Below, piece by piece: positions 44,914 through 52,691 of a stretch of DNA of 64,000 nucleotides; position 1 is the stretch's first letter, and every line of letters begins with the position of its first letter. The notes under the pieces were generated by a model. It was not told where the DNA came from. It did no database searches and was given only the letters and a program-made list of their open reading frames with translations. Both the position numbers and the translations under genes were made by a program. Source of the stretch: SZUA-38 sp965212525 (GTDB taxonomy: Bacteria > Pseudomonadota > Gammaproteobacteria > Xanthomonadales > SZUA-38). The stretch is from the NCBI GenBank assembly GCA_965212525.1, contig CBDBVC010000016.1, forward strand, positions 62,001-126,000, given 5' to 3'.

Positions 44914-46125
44914 TTGAATCTGGTTCTGTTCCTGCTCTGTCTGCTCGGCCTGGCCGTGGCACTGGCGCCGATTGCCGAACGCCTGAAATTACCGGTCAGT
45001 TCCGTATTCGTGTTGCTGGGTTTTGCCGTGTCTGAACTGGTCACGATGATGGGCATTGACACCGGTTTGCGCTGGAGGGCATTTCACGAACTGGTGTTTT
45101 TCCTGCTGTTGCCGGCATTGATCTTCGAAGGTGCCCTGCATATTCGCGTGCGCAAGATGCTGGCTGATCTTGTTCCCATTCTCTCTCTGGCCGTGCCGTT
45201 CCTGCTGATTTCCACCCTGGTCTGTGCCTTTGCGCTGTATTACCTGATCGGGCATCCAACCGGATTTCCGTGGGCAGCGGCACTGTTTACCGGTGCAATC
45301 CTGTCGGCGACCGATCCGGTCGCTGTGCTGGCACTGTTTCGAAAACTGGATGCACCACCGCGACTGTCGTTACTGATCGATGGTGAAAGCCTGTTCAATG
45401 ATGCCTCGGCAGTGGTGATCGCCATGATTGTTCTGAGTCTGGCCATGTCGGGATCTGACATCACTGGTGGCGGTGCCGTCGTCGAGTTCCTGCGCGTGTT
45501 CTTCGGTGGTGTTCTCACCGGTGCTGGTGTCGGTCTCATCACCGCAGTGCTGCTCCTCATGGTAAGGGACCGTTATGCCACTACGGCCATCAGCCTCAGT
45601 GCCGCATACGGATCATTCATTCTGGGCGAGGACGTGCTCAATGTTTCAGGCGTGATGGCAACACTGGCTGCCGCCCTGATCCTGTCCTGGCGCTTGCGCA
45701 CCCGTCACCGTGATCGCCTCGAAGGCACGCTGGAAGTGTGGGCCTCTCATGCCTACCTCGCCAATGCCCTGATGTTCCTGATCATGGGCGTGACCATCAC
45801 CAAGGACATGTTCACCGGTCGCTGGCTTGCCATGCTGATCGGTATCCTTGCTGCAGCCCTGGCCAGGGCATTGGTGATCTACATGGTGTTGCCAGCAGCC
45901 GGCAGGTTGCCCGGATTCAACCCCATACCGTCAGGCTATCGACACGTGCTGTACTGGGGTGGCCTGCGCGGTGCGGTGACCATCGCCCTGGCCCTGTCGC
46001 TGCCGCTGGAGTTCGACTGGTGGTTTACAGCTCAGTCCATCGCCTACGGTGTGGTGCTGTTCAGTCTGTTTGTGCAGGCACCAACCCTGCCGTTTGTCAT
46101 TCGCCGGACACTGAAACCGGCATGA
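44914..46125 (+). CDS. CPA1-family Na+(K+)/H+ antiporter (NhaP-like), TTG start
   Basis: This 403-aa polytopic protein has about 12 helices. The CPA1 motifs are clear: LPALIFEGAL in helix 3, ATDPVAVLALF, GESLFNDASAVV with the ND pair of the ion site, and a C-terminal GLRGAVTIALALSLP. It should exchange cytoplasmic Na+ or K+ for H+, fitting a saline habitat. The start is TTG at 44914 with GGGGAG at a 7-nt distance; no ATG or GTG in frame lies nearby with a better site. It lacks the long cytoplasmic tail of eukaryotic-type NHEs. Confidence 0.9.
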   Translation: MNLVLFLLCLLGLAVALAPIAERLKLPVSSVFVLLGFAVSELVTMMGIDTGLRWRAFHELVFFLLLPALIFEGALHIRVRKMLADLVPILSLAVPFLLISTLVCAFALYYLIGHPTGFPWAAALFTGAILSATDPVAVLALFRKLDAPPRLSLLIDGESLFNDASAVVIAMIVLSLAMSGSDITGGGAVVEFLRVFFGGVLTGAGVGLITAVLLLMVRDRYATTAISLSAAYGSFILGEDVLNVSGVMATLAAALILSWRLRTRHRDRLEGTLEVWASHAYLANALMFLIMGVTITKDMFTGRWLAMLIGILAAALARALVIYMVLPAAGRLPGFNPIPSGYRHVLYWGGLRGAVTIALALSLPLEFDWWFTAQSIAYGVVLFSLFVQAPTLPFVIRRTLKPA

Positions 46126-46202
46126 TGTCTGTTCAGGCGGGATATTCGAGACGTGTATCGGTGTTCATCTTGCGGTGTACTGGCGGTATCGAGGCCTGAC
46201 CT

Positions 46203-46682
46203 GTGCCTGATCTTTACACACTGTACGGGGCCGAGTTCTCGCTTTATACGGGCGAGGTCCGCTCCTATCTGCGCAAGAAGGGTATACCGTTCAGGGAGGT
46301 CGTCTCTTCGATCAGGGTGTATCGCCGCTTTATCATACCGAGGACTGGTGTGCGCGATATCCCCGTGGTGCAAACACCCGACGATCAGGTCTATCAGGAC
46401 ACCACGGTCATCATCGATGCACTGGAGCAGCGACTTGATGGTGATTCAGTCTACCCCGACACGCCCTGCCAGAAACTCGTTTCATTATTGCTGGAACTTT
46501 ACGGTGATGAATGGCTGCTGATCCCGGCCATGCATTATCGCTGGCATTACCGGGATGAAAACTACCGCTTCGTGATCGGTGAATTCGGACGCATGCTGCT
46601 GCCGGGCTGGCCAGGATTCGTGCAGCGCTGGTCAGGCCGAAAGGTGGGCAGCCGTTTCGATGCTGGGTTAACAGGCTGTTAA
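46203..46682 (+). pseudogene. truncated glutathione S-transferase-like gene
   Basis: This 159-aa product has a complete N-terminal thioredoxin-like GST domain (YTLYGAEFSLYTGEVRSYLRKKGIPF, IPVVQTPDDQVYQDTTVIIDALE) and the start of the C-terminal helical domain (LVSLLLELYGDEWLLIPAMHYRWHY). It then ends abruptly at FDAGLTGC, where family members continue for another 100 residues or more. The stop codon lies inside a perfect 21-bp palindrome at 46665-46685, and I find no remnant of the missing domain in the next 450 bp. It is probably a deletion-truncated pseudogene, though a functional short form is possible. GTG is the start. Confidence 0.75.
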
Positions 46683-46685
46683 CCC
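46665..46685. repeat. perfect 21-bp palindrome at the GST truncation
   Basis: GGGTTAACAG and CTGTTAACCC flank a single central G, with two HpaI-type GTTAAC cores. It covers the stop codon of the truncated GST gene. There is no T-run, so it is not an obvious terminator. Confidence 0.7.
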
Positions 46686-47133
46686 TTTCTGGTCACTATT
46701 TGGACCAGTGGCCCGCTATGCTATTCAACACATCAAGAATCGAATTGATGAGTCATTGGATGGATACACTGTCGTGAAAACTTGTCCGTTCTCGCATGAG
46801 ATATTGATGATATGACATTCTCAGCAATGCGATGGCCGTTGTGTGTCTTGCCGGTAATCGGGACAGTCATCTTGGGCTGGCTTCGATACTGAGGACTGGC
46901 CGGAAGCACTGAACGCTATCCGGTGGTGCCGGGAATCAGGTTTTGTTGCCGGCCATGACGCAATCGTGCCTGTGTATTCACAAGGCATTGATGCGATCTG
47001 TTGATAATGCCAGACCCGAGTTGATGCAAAGACTGGAATTTATGGCGATATGAATCACACTATAAGCAGGAACAGCGTCAACCGAACAGCCTCGCAGGGC
47101 CTGTCGGTCAAAGTACTGAATGGAGACAAATAG
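46686..47133. other. 450-bp intergenic region, no gene seen
   Basis: This region lies between the truncated GST gene and the metalloprotease operon. No frame has a domain or a ribosome site, and no remnant of the lost GST domain is recognisable. A TATAAG at 47061-47066 could be the -10 of the following operon, but I see no matching -35. Confidence 0.5.
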
Positions 47134-47448
47134 ATGAACCTTATGATTCCCCTGTCAGCGATCATGATTCTCGCGAGTGGCAGCGTGTACGCAGACGATG
47201 AACCCAGGCGACTTGACCTTGAATCAACCACCATGGAAATCACGCTGCCTGATTCTCAACCGGCGTCTGGTGCTGCCGATGTGCTGAAAATAGTCAGATC
47301 AGCCAGAGGGCTTGAACGGGTTGAAGCACCGGCGCGTGAACCGTTGAAGATGCACACACTTGAAGACGGCTCAGTCATCATCATGCACGGCGACAACGTG
47401 GAGATGATGAAGCGACACATTGAGCAGGACGCAGGAGAACCCGAATGA
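47134..47448 (+). CDS. small exported protein, first gene of the metalloprotease operon
   Basis: This 104-aa protein has a signal peptide (ending SVYADDE) and a compact, Met- and acid-rich mature part (TLEDGSVIIMHGDNVEMMKRHIEQD) with no cysteine. Its stop overlaps the protease start by ATGA, so the two are made together. Position and size would suit a protease chaperone or inhibitor, but there is no sequence proof. GGAGACAAA precedes the ATG. I know of no family for it. Confidence 0.62.
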   Translation: MNLMIPLSAIMILASGSVYADDEPRRLDLESTTMEITLPDSQPASGAADVLKIVRSARGLERVEAPAREPLKMHTLEDGSVIIMHGDNVEMMKRHIEQDAGEPE

Positions 47449-49667
47449 TTATTCGATACATCAGGATCGGTCTGTGCTCACTGTTTGCATTGACTGCGCT
47501 ATCTGTCCATGCTCAAACCAGCTTGCAGGACGGAGACAGGTTTCTCGTCAATCTTGATGAAACCACGGGCAGCACTGCTGTCGTTTTCAGTAACATATTC
47601 ATCGATGTGCCGGCCGATGCAACAGCACTGATGATTCGTTTCACTGATCAGGGTAACGGTCGACAACTGGCCATATACGGACGTGTGGGCTCGGATTTCC
47701 CTGACACATCATCATTGACAGCTCTGAGCCAGGATGCCTCGTTCTTCTCCATCAGCGACACCGGTGACGAGATATTACTGGCGCAAAATTTTGCCGAGCC
47801 CAGTCCGAGCGGACAGCGTATGCATCTGTTCCTGATTGGTTTTGCCGGACCACAAATTGATGCATTGCTGGAAGTGGATGTGGATTTTGATCCACCGCCG
47901 CGTGCGCAAATCCTGGTTGATTTCGACAACAGCGACAATAACCCAAATTGCGATATCGGCCCCTGGGACTCGACAGAGCCGCACACGCCCATCGGCGGCA
48001 ATAACGCCACGACGCTGGGCCAGGCTCGACGAAATGCCATGCTGCATGCCGCTGATTTACTCAGTAACGAGCTGACCAGCCGTGTCCCCATACGCATCAA
48101 GGCCTGCTGGTTCGATGGGGGCGACGATGGCGGCGGTATCACGCTTGCCTCGGCAGGCCCGAACGGATTCGTCAATTCGACGCCTGGTCGAAATTACCCC
48201 GAGTTTGCCTACCCTGTGCCAGCATCCAAGCGACTGGCCGGCAATGAACTCTGTCATCTGGGATTCAATGAGGACTGTGATGTTCACGACCTGCGCATCC
48301 AGTACAATTTCAGGGTTGACGAACGCAGCACCGGTTTTTATTACGGTTTTGATGGCTCAATCATCCCTACGGGATCGTCCGATTTCATCAGCACAGCATT
48401 GCATGAACTGGGACACGGTCTGGGATTCCTGACGGCTGCAAATGAGGATGGCAGTCTGTTTTCTCTGGGTCCGGATATCTTCCTCAAGTATCTGGTGGAG
48501 CAGGATGGCGGTATATTCACGAACCTGTCGGATCCGTCAGTCACCAATGCCCAGCGCGCTGCCGCCTTCATCAATCCGAATGATCTGTTGTGGGATGGCG
48601 ACGAGGCCAACCACAGTGAGGAAAACACCCTCTACCGTGGATTTTCGAGCCAGGGTCGTGTTTCGATGTTCTCACCTGGTGTGTACAACCCCGGTTCTTC
48701 CGTCTCACACATCAGTACCGATTACTGTGATCTGATGGGTCCATTCATTCGCCCCTGTACCAATGGTTCGCTGCGCAGTCTGCAGCTGACCAGACACATG
48801 CTCAACAACGTGGGCTGGCACAGTGCGCCCAATACGCCGCCTTATATCGGGTTTGAGTTCGATTCCGAACGCAACGGGCATGGCTATGAATTCCAGCTGG
48901 CAGCGACCACTGCAGAAGGCGTGGATATCTATGTCATGACATTCTTCACCTATGCCAGCAACGGATTGCCCGAATGGCATCAGGCCATCGGAACCATCAT
49001 CGATGGTACCTTTGTTGGCACACGAAACAGCGACGGTTTGAGCTTTCCCCGCTACACCTATGACGAGATGCTGAGCCCGCCCCAGGTGGCCACGCCCAAC
49101 ATCCGCGGCCAGGTGGTGGTCTCGTTCAATGATTTGCAGAGTTCAGACGCCTGTTCTGGCCGCAGTGGCAGCTTTAACGGATCATTCCAGTGGGTCATAG
49201 GGAACGATGTGGCCGAATGGTGTGTCGAGCCGCTGGTCGCACTCAGTTCAATTCCGGAAAACGATTTCGGCGGGTTGTGGTTTGCCGGTACGGCTGATCA
49301 GGGCTGGGGCATGAGTATCGAGAATTTCACCGACGGTGATGGCTCAACCAATCTGTTCATCGTGCTGTATGTCTACGATGCCAACGGTGACCCGGTCTGG
49401 TTCTTCGCACTGGCTGACGGCTTCATACCGGGCCAGCCATTCACCGCCGATCTGTTCCAGCGCACCGGATTCGGGCGTACGCAGACGCCGACAGCGCTGC
49501 AGGATGTCGTGGCCGGTACAATCACATTGACCTTCGTGACGCCTTCATCGGATCTGGGTGCAGGCAATACCGTCGACAACCTGCAGGTGGATTTCCTAGG
49601 TCCTGCTGGTGGTGGCTGGTCGCGTCAGAACGCACCCATTCAGCGCCTGTCGCAACCGCGCCCATGA
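47445..49667 (+). CDS. secreted HELGH-type zinc metalloprotease
   Basis: This 740-aa protein has a signal peptide (ending SVHAQT), an N-terminal beta domain (about 25-150) and a protease domain with HELGHGLGF at 320-328, giving His320, Glu321 and His324. The metzincin third-His position is Thr330, so the third zinc ligand must come from elsewhere; a Met-turn-like DLMGPF lies downstream (about 430). The C-terminus has two copies of a Trp-rich beta module, seen best as YEFQLAATTAEGVDIYVMTFF and GLWFAGTADQGWGMSIENF. It overlaps both neighbours by ATGA (start in 47134 gene's stop, stop in 49664 gene's start). Confidence 0.85.
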   Translation: MIIRYIRIGLCSLFALTALSVHAQTSLQDGDRFLVNLDETTGSTAVVFSNIFIDVPADATALMIRFTDQGNGRQLAIYGRVGSDFPDTSSLTALSQDASFFSISDTGDEILLAQNFAEPSPSGQRMHLFLIGFAGPQIDALLEVDVDFDPPPRAQILVDFDNSDNNPNCDIGPWDSTEPHTPIGGNNATTLGQARRNAMLHAADLLSNELTSRVPIRIKACWFDGGDDGGGITLASAGPNGFVNSTPGRNYPEFAYPVPASKRLAGNELCHLGFNEDCDVHDLRIQYNFRVDERSTGFYYGFDGSIIPTGSSDFISTALHELGHGLGFLTAANEDGSLFSLGPDIFLKYLVEQDGGIFTNLSDPSVTNAQRAAAFINPNDLLWDGDEANHSEENTLYRGFSSQGRVSMFSPGVYNPGSSVSHISTDYCDLMGPFIRPCTNGSLRSLQLTRHMLNNVGWHSAPNTPPYIGFEFDSERNGHGYEFQLAATTAEGVDIYVMTFFTYASNGLPEWHQAIGTIIDGTFVGTRNSDGLSFPRYTYDEMLSPPQVATPNIRGQVVVSFNDLQSSDACSGRSGSFNGSFQWVIGNDVAEWCVEPLVALSSIPENDFGGLWFAGTADQGWGMSIENFTDGDGSTNLFIVLYVYDANGDPVWFFALADGFIPGQPFTADLFQRTGFGRTQTPTALQDVVAGTITLTFVTPSSDLGAGNTVDNLQVDFLGPAGGGWSRQNAPIQRLSQPRP

Positions 49668-50224
49668 GCGATTCACTCCGCAGCTTTCCAAAATTCCGGG
49701 CCTGTGGAGACTCGCGGCAATTCATCACAGGGCTGATCTGTCTGCTCTGGGTCGGATCAGCCCTTGCCTACGAGCCGACGCCACTGGAACTGCTCTGGGC
49801 CGACCTGGAATTTGCCGATCAGCGAACGATCATTCAGGAATACGAACTGATTCGCGACAAGTGCACGGGCCCGGAAAACCTTGATCGCGAACTGCTGCAA
49901 CAGACCTGGTTTCACGATGTGGAACTGACCGACCGGGCCGGCATGATCGGACTGGTCAGTTATAATATCAATGAGCCTGGTGAATCCATCAAGCCCTGGT
50001 TCAGGGGCGCTTTCTGCATCGAAGGGGATTATCTCTACACCGTGTCTTTCGAACGCAGCTTCGAACCATCCGAGCCACGCCGCAATGAGCGTGGCAACTG
50101 GGTGCGCGAATATGTCCGCACACTGACACCGGTGAGCGAGGGCAGGGTGATGGTCAATCACCTCGATGAACACAAGCTGATCCTCAAGTTTCCTGATCAC
50201 CCGGCTGTGACATTTTATCGCTGA
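49664..50224 (+). CDS. exported protein of unknown function, third gene of the protease operon
   Basis: This 186-aa protein has a long-n-region signal sequence (hydrophobic FITGLICLLWVGSALA). The mature ~150 residues contain two cysteines (in RDKCTGP and GAFCIEG) that could form a disulfide, and Trp- and Arg-rich strands. Its ATG shares bases with the protease stop (ATGA). Tight coupling to the metalloprotease suggests a dedicated partner such as an inhibitor or surface retainer; there is no direct evidence. I recognise no family. Confidence 0.6.
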   Translation: MSDSLRSFPKFRACGDSRQFITGLICLLWVGSALAYEPTPLELLWADLEFADQRTIIQEYELIRDKCTGPENLDRELLQQTWFHDVELTDRAGMIGLVSYNINEPGESIKPWFRGAFCIEGDYLYTVSFERSFEPSEPRRNERGNWVREYVRTLTPVSEGRVMVNHLDEHKLILKFPDHPAVTFYR

Positions 50225-50382
50225 ACTCAGATTGCTCTGTCCACTTGCATGGCAACCTATGCATCCGGGTAGACATGCACTGATGCAGGCATGACCGCGA
50301 TGCCTTGAACCCTCCGGTTGACTTGAAAATACGGCCATTTTCGTAGATTATCGGTGTGACACGGGTGGCATGGGTGATACTG

Positions 50383-51564
50383 ATGAATCAGACTGCCAGA
50401 ATGCGGTTGGAATCAATCGACATCCTTCGAGGGCTGGTGATTGTGCTGATGGCCATCGATCATGTGCGTGACATGTGGTCGCTGTATCCGTTCGCTCCGG
50501 AAGACCTGACCCAGACCACACCGGGCTATTTCTTCACGCGCTGGATCACGCATTTCTGTGCCCCGGTATTCGTGTTTCTGGCCGGAACGTCCATCTACCT
50601 CTATCTGCAGAAGATTTGCGACCGAAAACAGCTCAGTGCATTCCTGCTCAAGCGTGGACTTTGGCTGGTTGCCATAGAAATCCTGCTGATCAACTGGAGC
50701 TGGAGCTGGACGCTGCCGTTCTGGAGCTGGGGGTTCTTCCTGCAGGTGATCTGGGTGCTTGGCGTCTCGATGATTGCGATGTCCGCACTGATCTGGCTGT
50801 CAACATCGATGGTACTTCTGATCTCTCTGGCGATGATATTCGGTCACAACCTGTTGAATTTCGTCGTGCCTGCCGACTTTGGCTCCTTTGCCATGCTGTG
50901 GACATTTCTGCATGAGGGAGGCTGGGTGCCACTGAATCAGAACGGTAGCTACGGTATCTGGGTAGCCTATCCCATCATCCCCTGGATTGGCGTAATGGGC
51001 GCCGGTTTTGCGCTGGGTCCGATCATGAACTGGAGCACCGAACGGCGTTCGCAATTTCTCTGGATCATGGGTATCAGTTCAGTGATCGTATTTGTGCTGC
51101 TGCGATACTCGAATCTGTATGGTGACACGACCGAGTGGCAGGCACAGGACACGGCTCTGTTCACCGTGATGTCATTTCTCAATACCCAGAAATACCCGCC
51201 GTCTCTGCTGTTCCTGCTGATGACGATCGGGCCCTCATTCCTGTTGCTCATTCTGTTCGAAAAATGGCGATCACCACTGCTGGATATACTGAAGGTATTT
51301 GGTCGTGTCCCGTTTTTCTTCTATGTACTCCATTTTGCCGTCATTCATGCCAGCTCCATGCTCTATTTCAGGCTGGTGCACGGCCAGTGGTTCGATCTGG
51401 CCAACAACCAGCAGCAGCGAGGCAACTGGCCGGAATTCTATGAGCCATCGCTGCTGCGTCTGTATCTGGCCTGGGCCATCATAGTGGCCGGCTTCTATTT
51501 CCTCTGTCGCTGGTACGATCAGTACAAGTCCACACGGTCACACTGGTGGCTGAAATACCTCTGA
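50383..51564 (+). CDS. DUF1624 family membrane acyltransferase-like protein
   Basis: This 393-aa protein has about ten membrane helices and opens with RLESIDILRGLVIVLMAIDHVRD, the signature of DUF1624/heparan-alpha-glucosaminide N-acetyltransferase-like and related acyltransferases. RWITHFCAPVFVFLAGTS provides a conserved second motif. It probably transfers acyl groups across the inner membrane to a sugar or lipid head group. ATG 50383 has GGGTGAT upstream; GTG 50356 adds nine unsupported residues. The next gene may overlap its end, depending on start choice. Confidence 0.85.
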   Translation: MNQTARMRLESIDILRGLVIVLMAIDHVRDMWSLYPFAPEDLTQTTPGYFFTRWITHFCAPVFVFLAGTSIYLYLQKICDRKQLSAFLLKRGLWLVAIEILLINWSWSWTLPFWSWGFFLQVIWVLGVSMIAMSALIWLSTSMVLLISLAMIFGHNLLNFVVPADFGSFAMLWTFLHEGGWVPLNQNGSYGIWVAYPIIPWIGVMGAGFALGPIMNWSTERRSQFLWIMGISSVIVFVLLRYSNLYGDTTEWQAQDTALFTVMSFLNTQKYPPSLLFLLMTIGPSFLLLILFEKWRSPLLDILKVFGRVPFFFYVLHFAVIHASSMLYFRLVHGQWFDLANNQQQRGNWPEFYEPSLLRLYLAWAIIVAGFYFLCRWYDQYKSTRSHWWLKYL

Positions 51565-51593
51565 CAGGCTGCAGTGTGTCTGAAGAACGCATC

Positions 51594-52004
51594 ATGATCA
51601 GCAACAGGCTGCAGCTTTCGACAGATGAAATCGAGTTCGTGTCGATCAGGGCACAGGGTGCCGGTGGTCAGAACGTCAACAAGGTATCCAGCGCCATTCA
51701 CCTGCGCTTCGATATCGGCAAGTCATCCTTGCCGGACTGGGTGAAATCACGTTTGCTTGGGCTGTCGGACAAGCGACTGAGCAAGCAGGGCGTGATCATT
51801 ATCAAGGCACAACGTCACCGCACCCGTGAACGCAACCGCACCGAGGCCCTGGAGAGGTTGCAGGCGCTTATTACCAGCGTCATGCAATCGCCTGTACGAC
51901 GCCGGCCGACGCAACCCACCCGGGCATCGAAACGACGCAGACTGGAGAAAAAGGCCAGGCGCAGCCAGACCAAGGCATTGCGCGGAAAAGTCACGGATCA
52001 CTGA
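51594..52004 (+). CDS. arfB: ArfB (YaeJ), ribosome-rescue peptidyl-tRNA hydrolase
   Basis: This 136-aa protein matches E. coli ArfB (140 aa) along its length. The catalytic GGQ is in RAQGAGGQNVNKVSSAIHL, followed by LRFDI, VIIIKAQRHRTRERNR and the basic tail RPTQPTRASKRRRLEKK that reaches into the mRNA channel. ArfB releases peptides from ribosomes stalled on non-stop mRNA without a stop codon. ATG 51594 gives the E. coli-like N-terminus; a GTG at 51546 inside the preceding gene is an alternative. It is convergent with the DUF188 gene. Confidence 0.95.
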   Translation: MISNRLQLSTDEIEFVSIRAQGAGGQNVNKVSSAIHLRFDIGKSSLPDWVKSRLLGLSDKRLSKQGVIIIKAQRHRTRERNRTEALERLQALITSVMQSPVRRRPTQPTRASKRRRLEKKARRSQTKALRGKVTDH

Positions 52005-52024
52005 CAGCATCCCTGTCAGACCGG

Positions 52025-52525
52025 TTACTGCCTTCTGTTCAGCTGTCGGTCCAGCTGATCTGCAAAGGCCTTGCGGTCGCGATGGCTGAATGCTGCTGGT
52101 CCGCCAGTGTCGATGCCGCTGGATCTGAGTTCAGTCATGAAATCTCTGATATTCAGTCTTTCGCGCACGTTATCGGCCGTGTACAGCTCGCCTCTCGGGC
52201 TGATTGCAATGCCATCGAGCTCGATCACCTCGGCTGCCAGAGGAATGTCTGCAGTGATCACCAGATCACCCGGGGCCATGCGCCTGATGATCTCATTGTC
52301 GGCGACATCAAAACCGGAATTGACCTGCATGAATCGGATGTATCTCGAGGCGGGAATCCTGATGCCGTGATTGGCCACCAGCGTGGTGTGAACAGCAAGC
52401 CGATCTGCCGTCCTGAACAGGATTTCCCTGATGGGGGCAGGGCAGGCATCGGCATCTACCCAGATGGCAAGATCAGATTCACTGCTGTTATCAACTGAAC
52501 CACTCTTCATGCATTCTTTACTCAT
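52025..52525 (-). CDS. DUF188 (YaiI/YqxD, UPF0178) family protein
   Basis: This 166-aa protein has the family motifs IWVDADACPAPIREIL, VANHGIRIP, VNSGFDVADNEIIRRMAPGDLVITADIPLA and the C-terminal GGPAAFSHRDRKAFADQLDR. The acidic residues in VDADACP and ITADIPLA are the likely PIN-like metal site, so a nuclease activity has been proposed, but the role is not established. The start could be 52525 or 52510 (MKSG). It ends 21 bp from arfB, in convergent orientation. Confidence 0.92.
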   Translation of the reverse strand: MSKECMKSGSVDNSSESDLAIWVDADACPAPIREILFRTADRLAVHTTLVANHGIRIPASRYIRFMQVNSGFDVADNEIIRRMAPGDLVITADIPLAAEVIELDGIAISPRGELYTADNVRERLNIRDFMTELRSSGIDTGGPAAFSHRDRKAFADQLDRQLNRRQ

Positions 52526-52691
52526 GACCGGAGAAGACCATGTGCGGGCGCTGGGGTCAAGGTCAGCTGCGTTCGCAAGTCAGCAACCACTCTCGATATG
52601 TTCGCTGTTTTCAGCTGCGCTTATGCGATCGGCCATGAACTGATACACTTGCTCAGAAATGCATCTGCTCAGGGGAAGAGTACAGGGTGGG

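Noticed and set aside
46686..47133. Remnant of the lost GST C-terminal domain
   Set aside because: I read the region downstream of the stop and recognised none of the expected helices in any frame.
52001..52019. CTGACAG/CTGTCAG hairpin between arfB and the DUF188 gene
   Set aside because: The stem is only 7 bp, overlaps the stop codon of arfB and has no T-run on either strand, so I do not call it a terminator.
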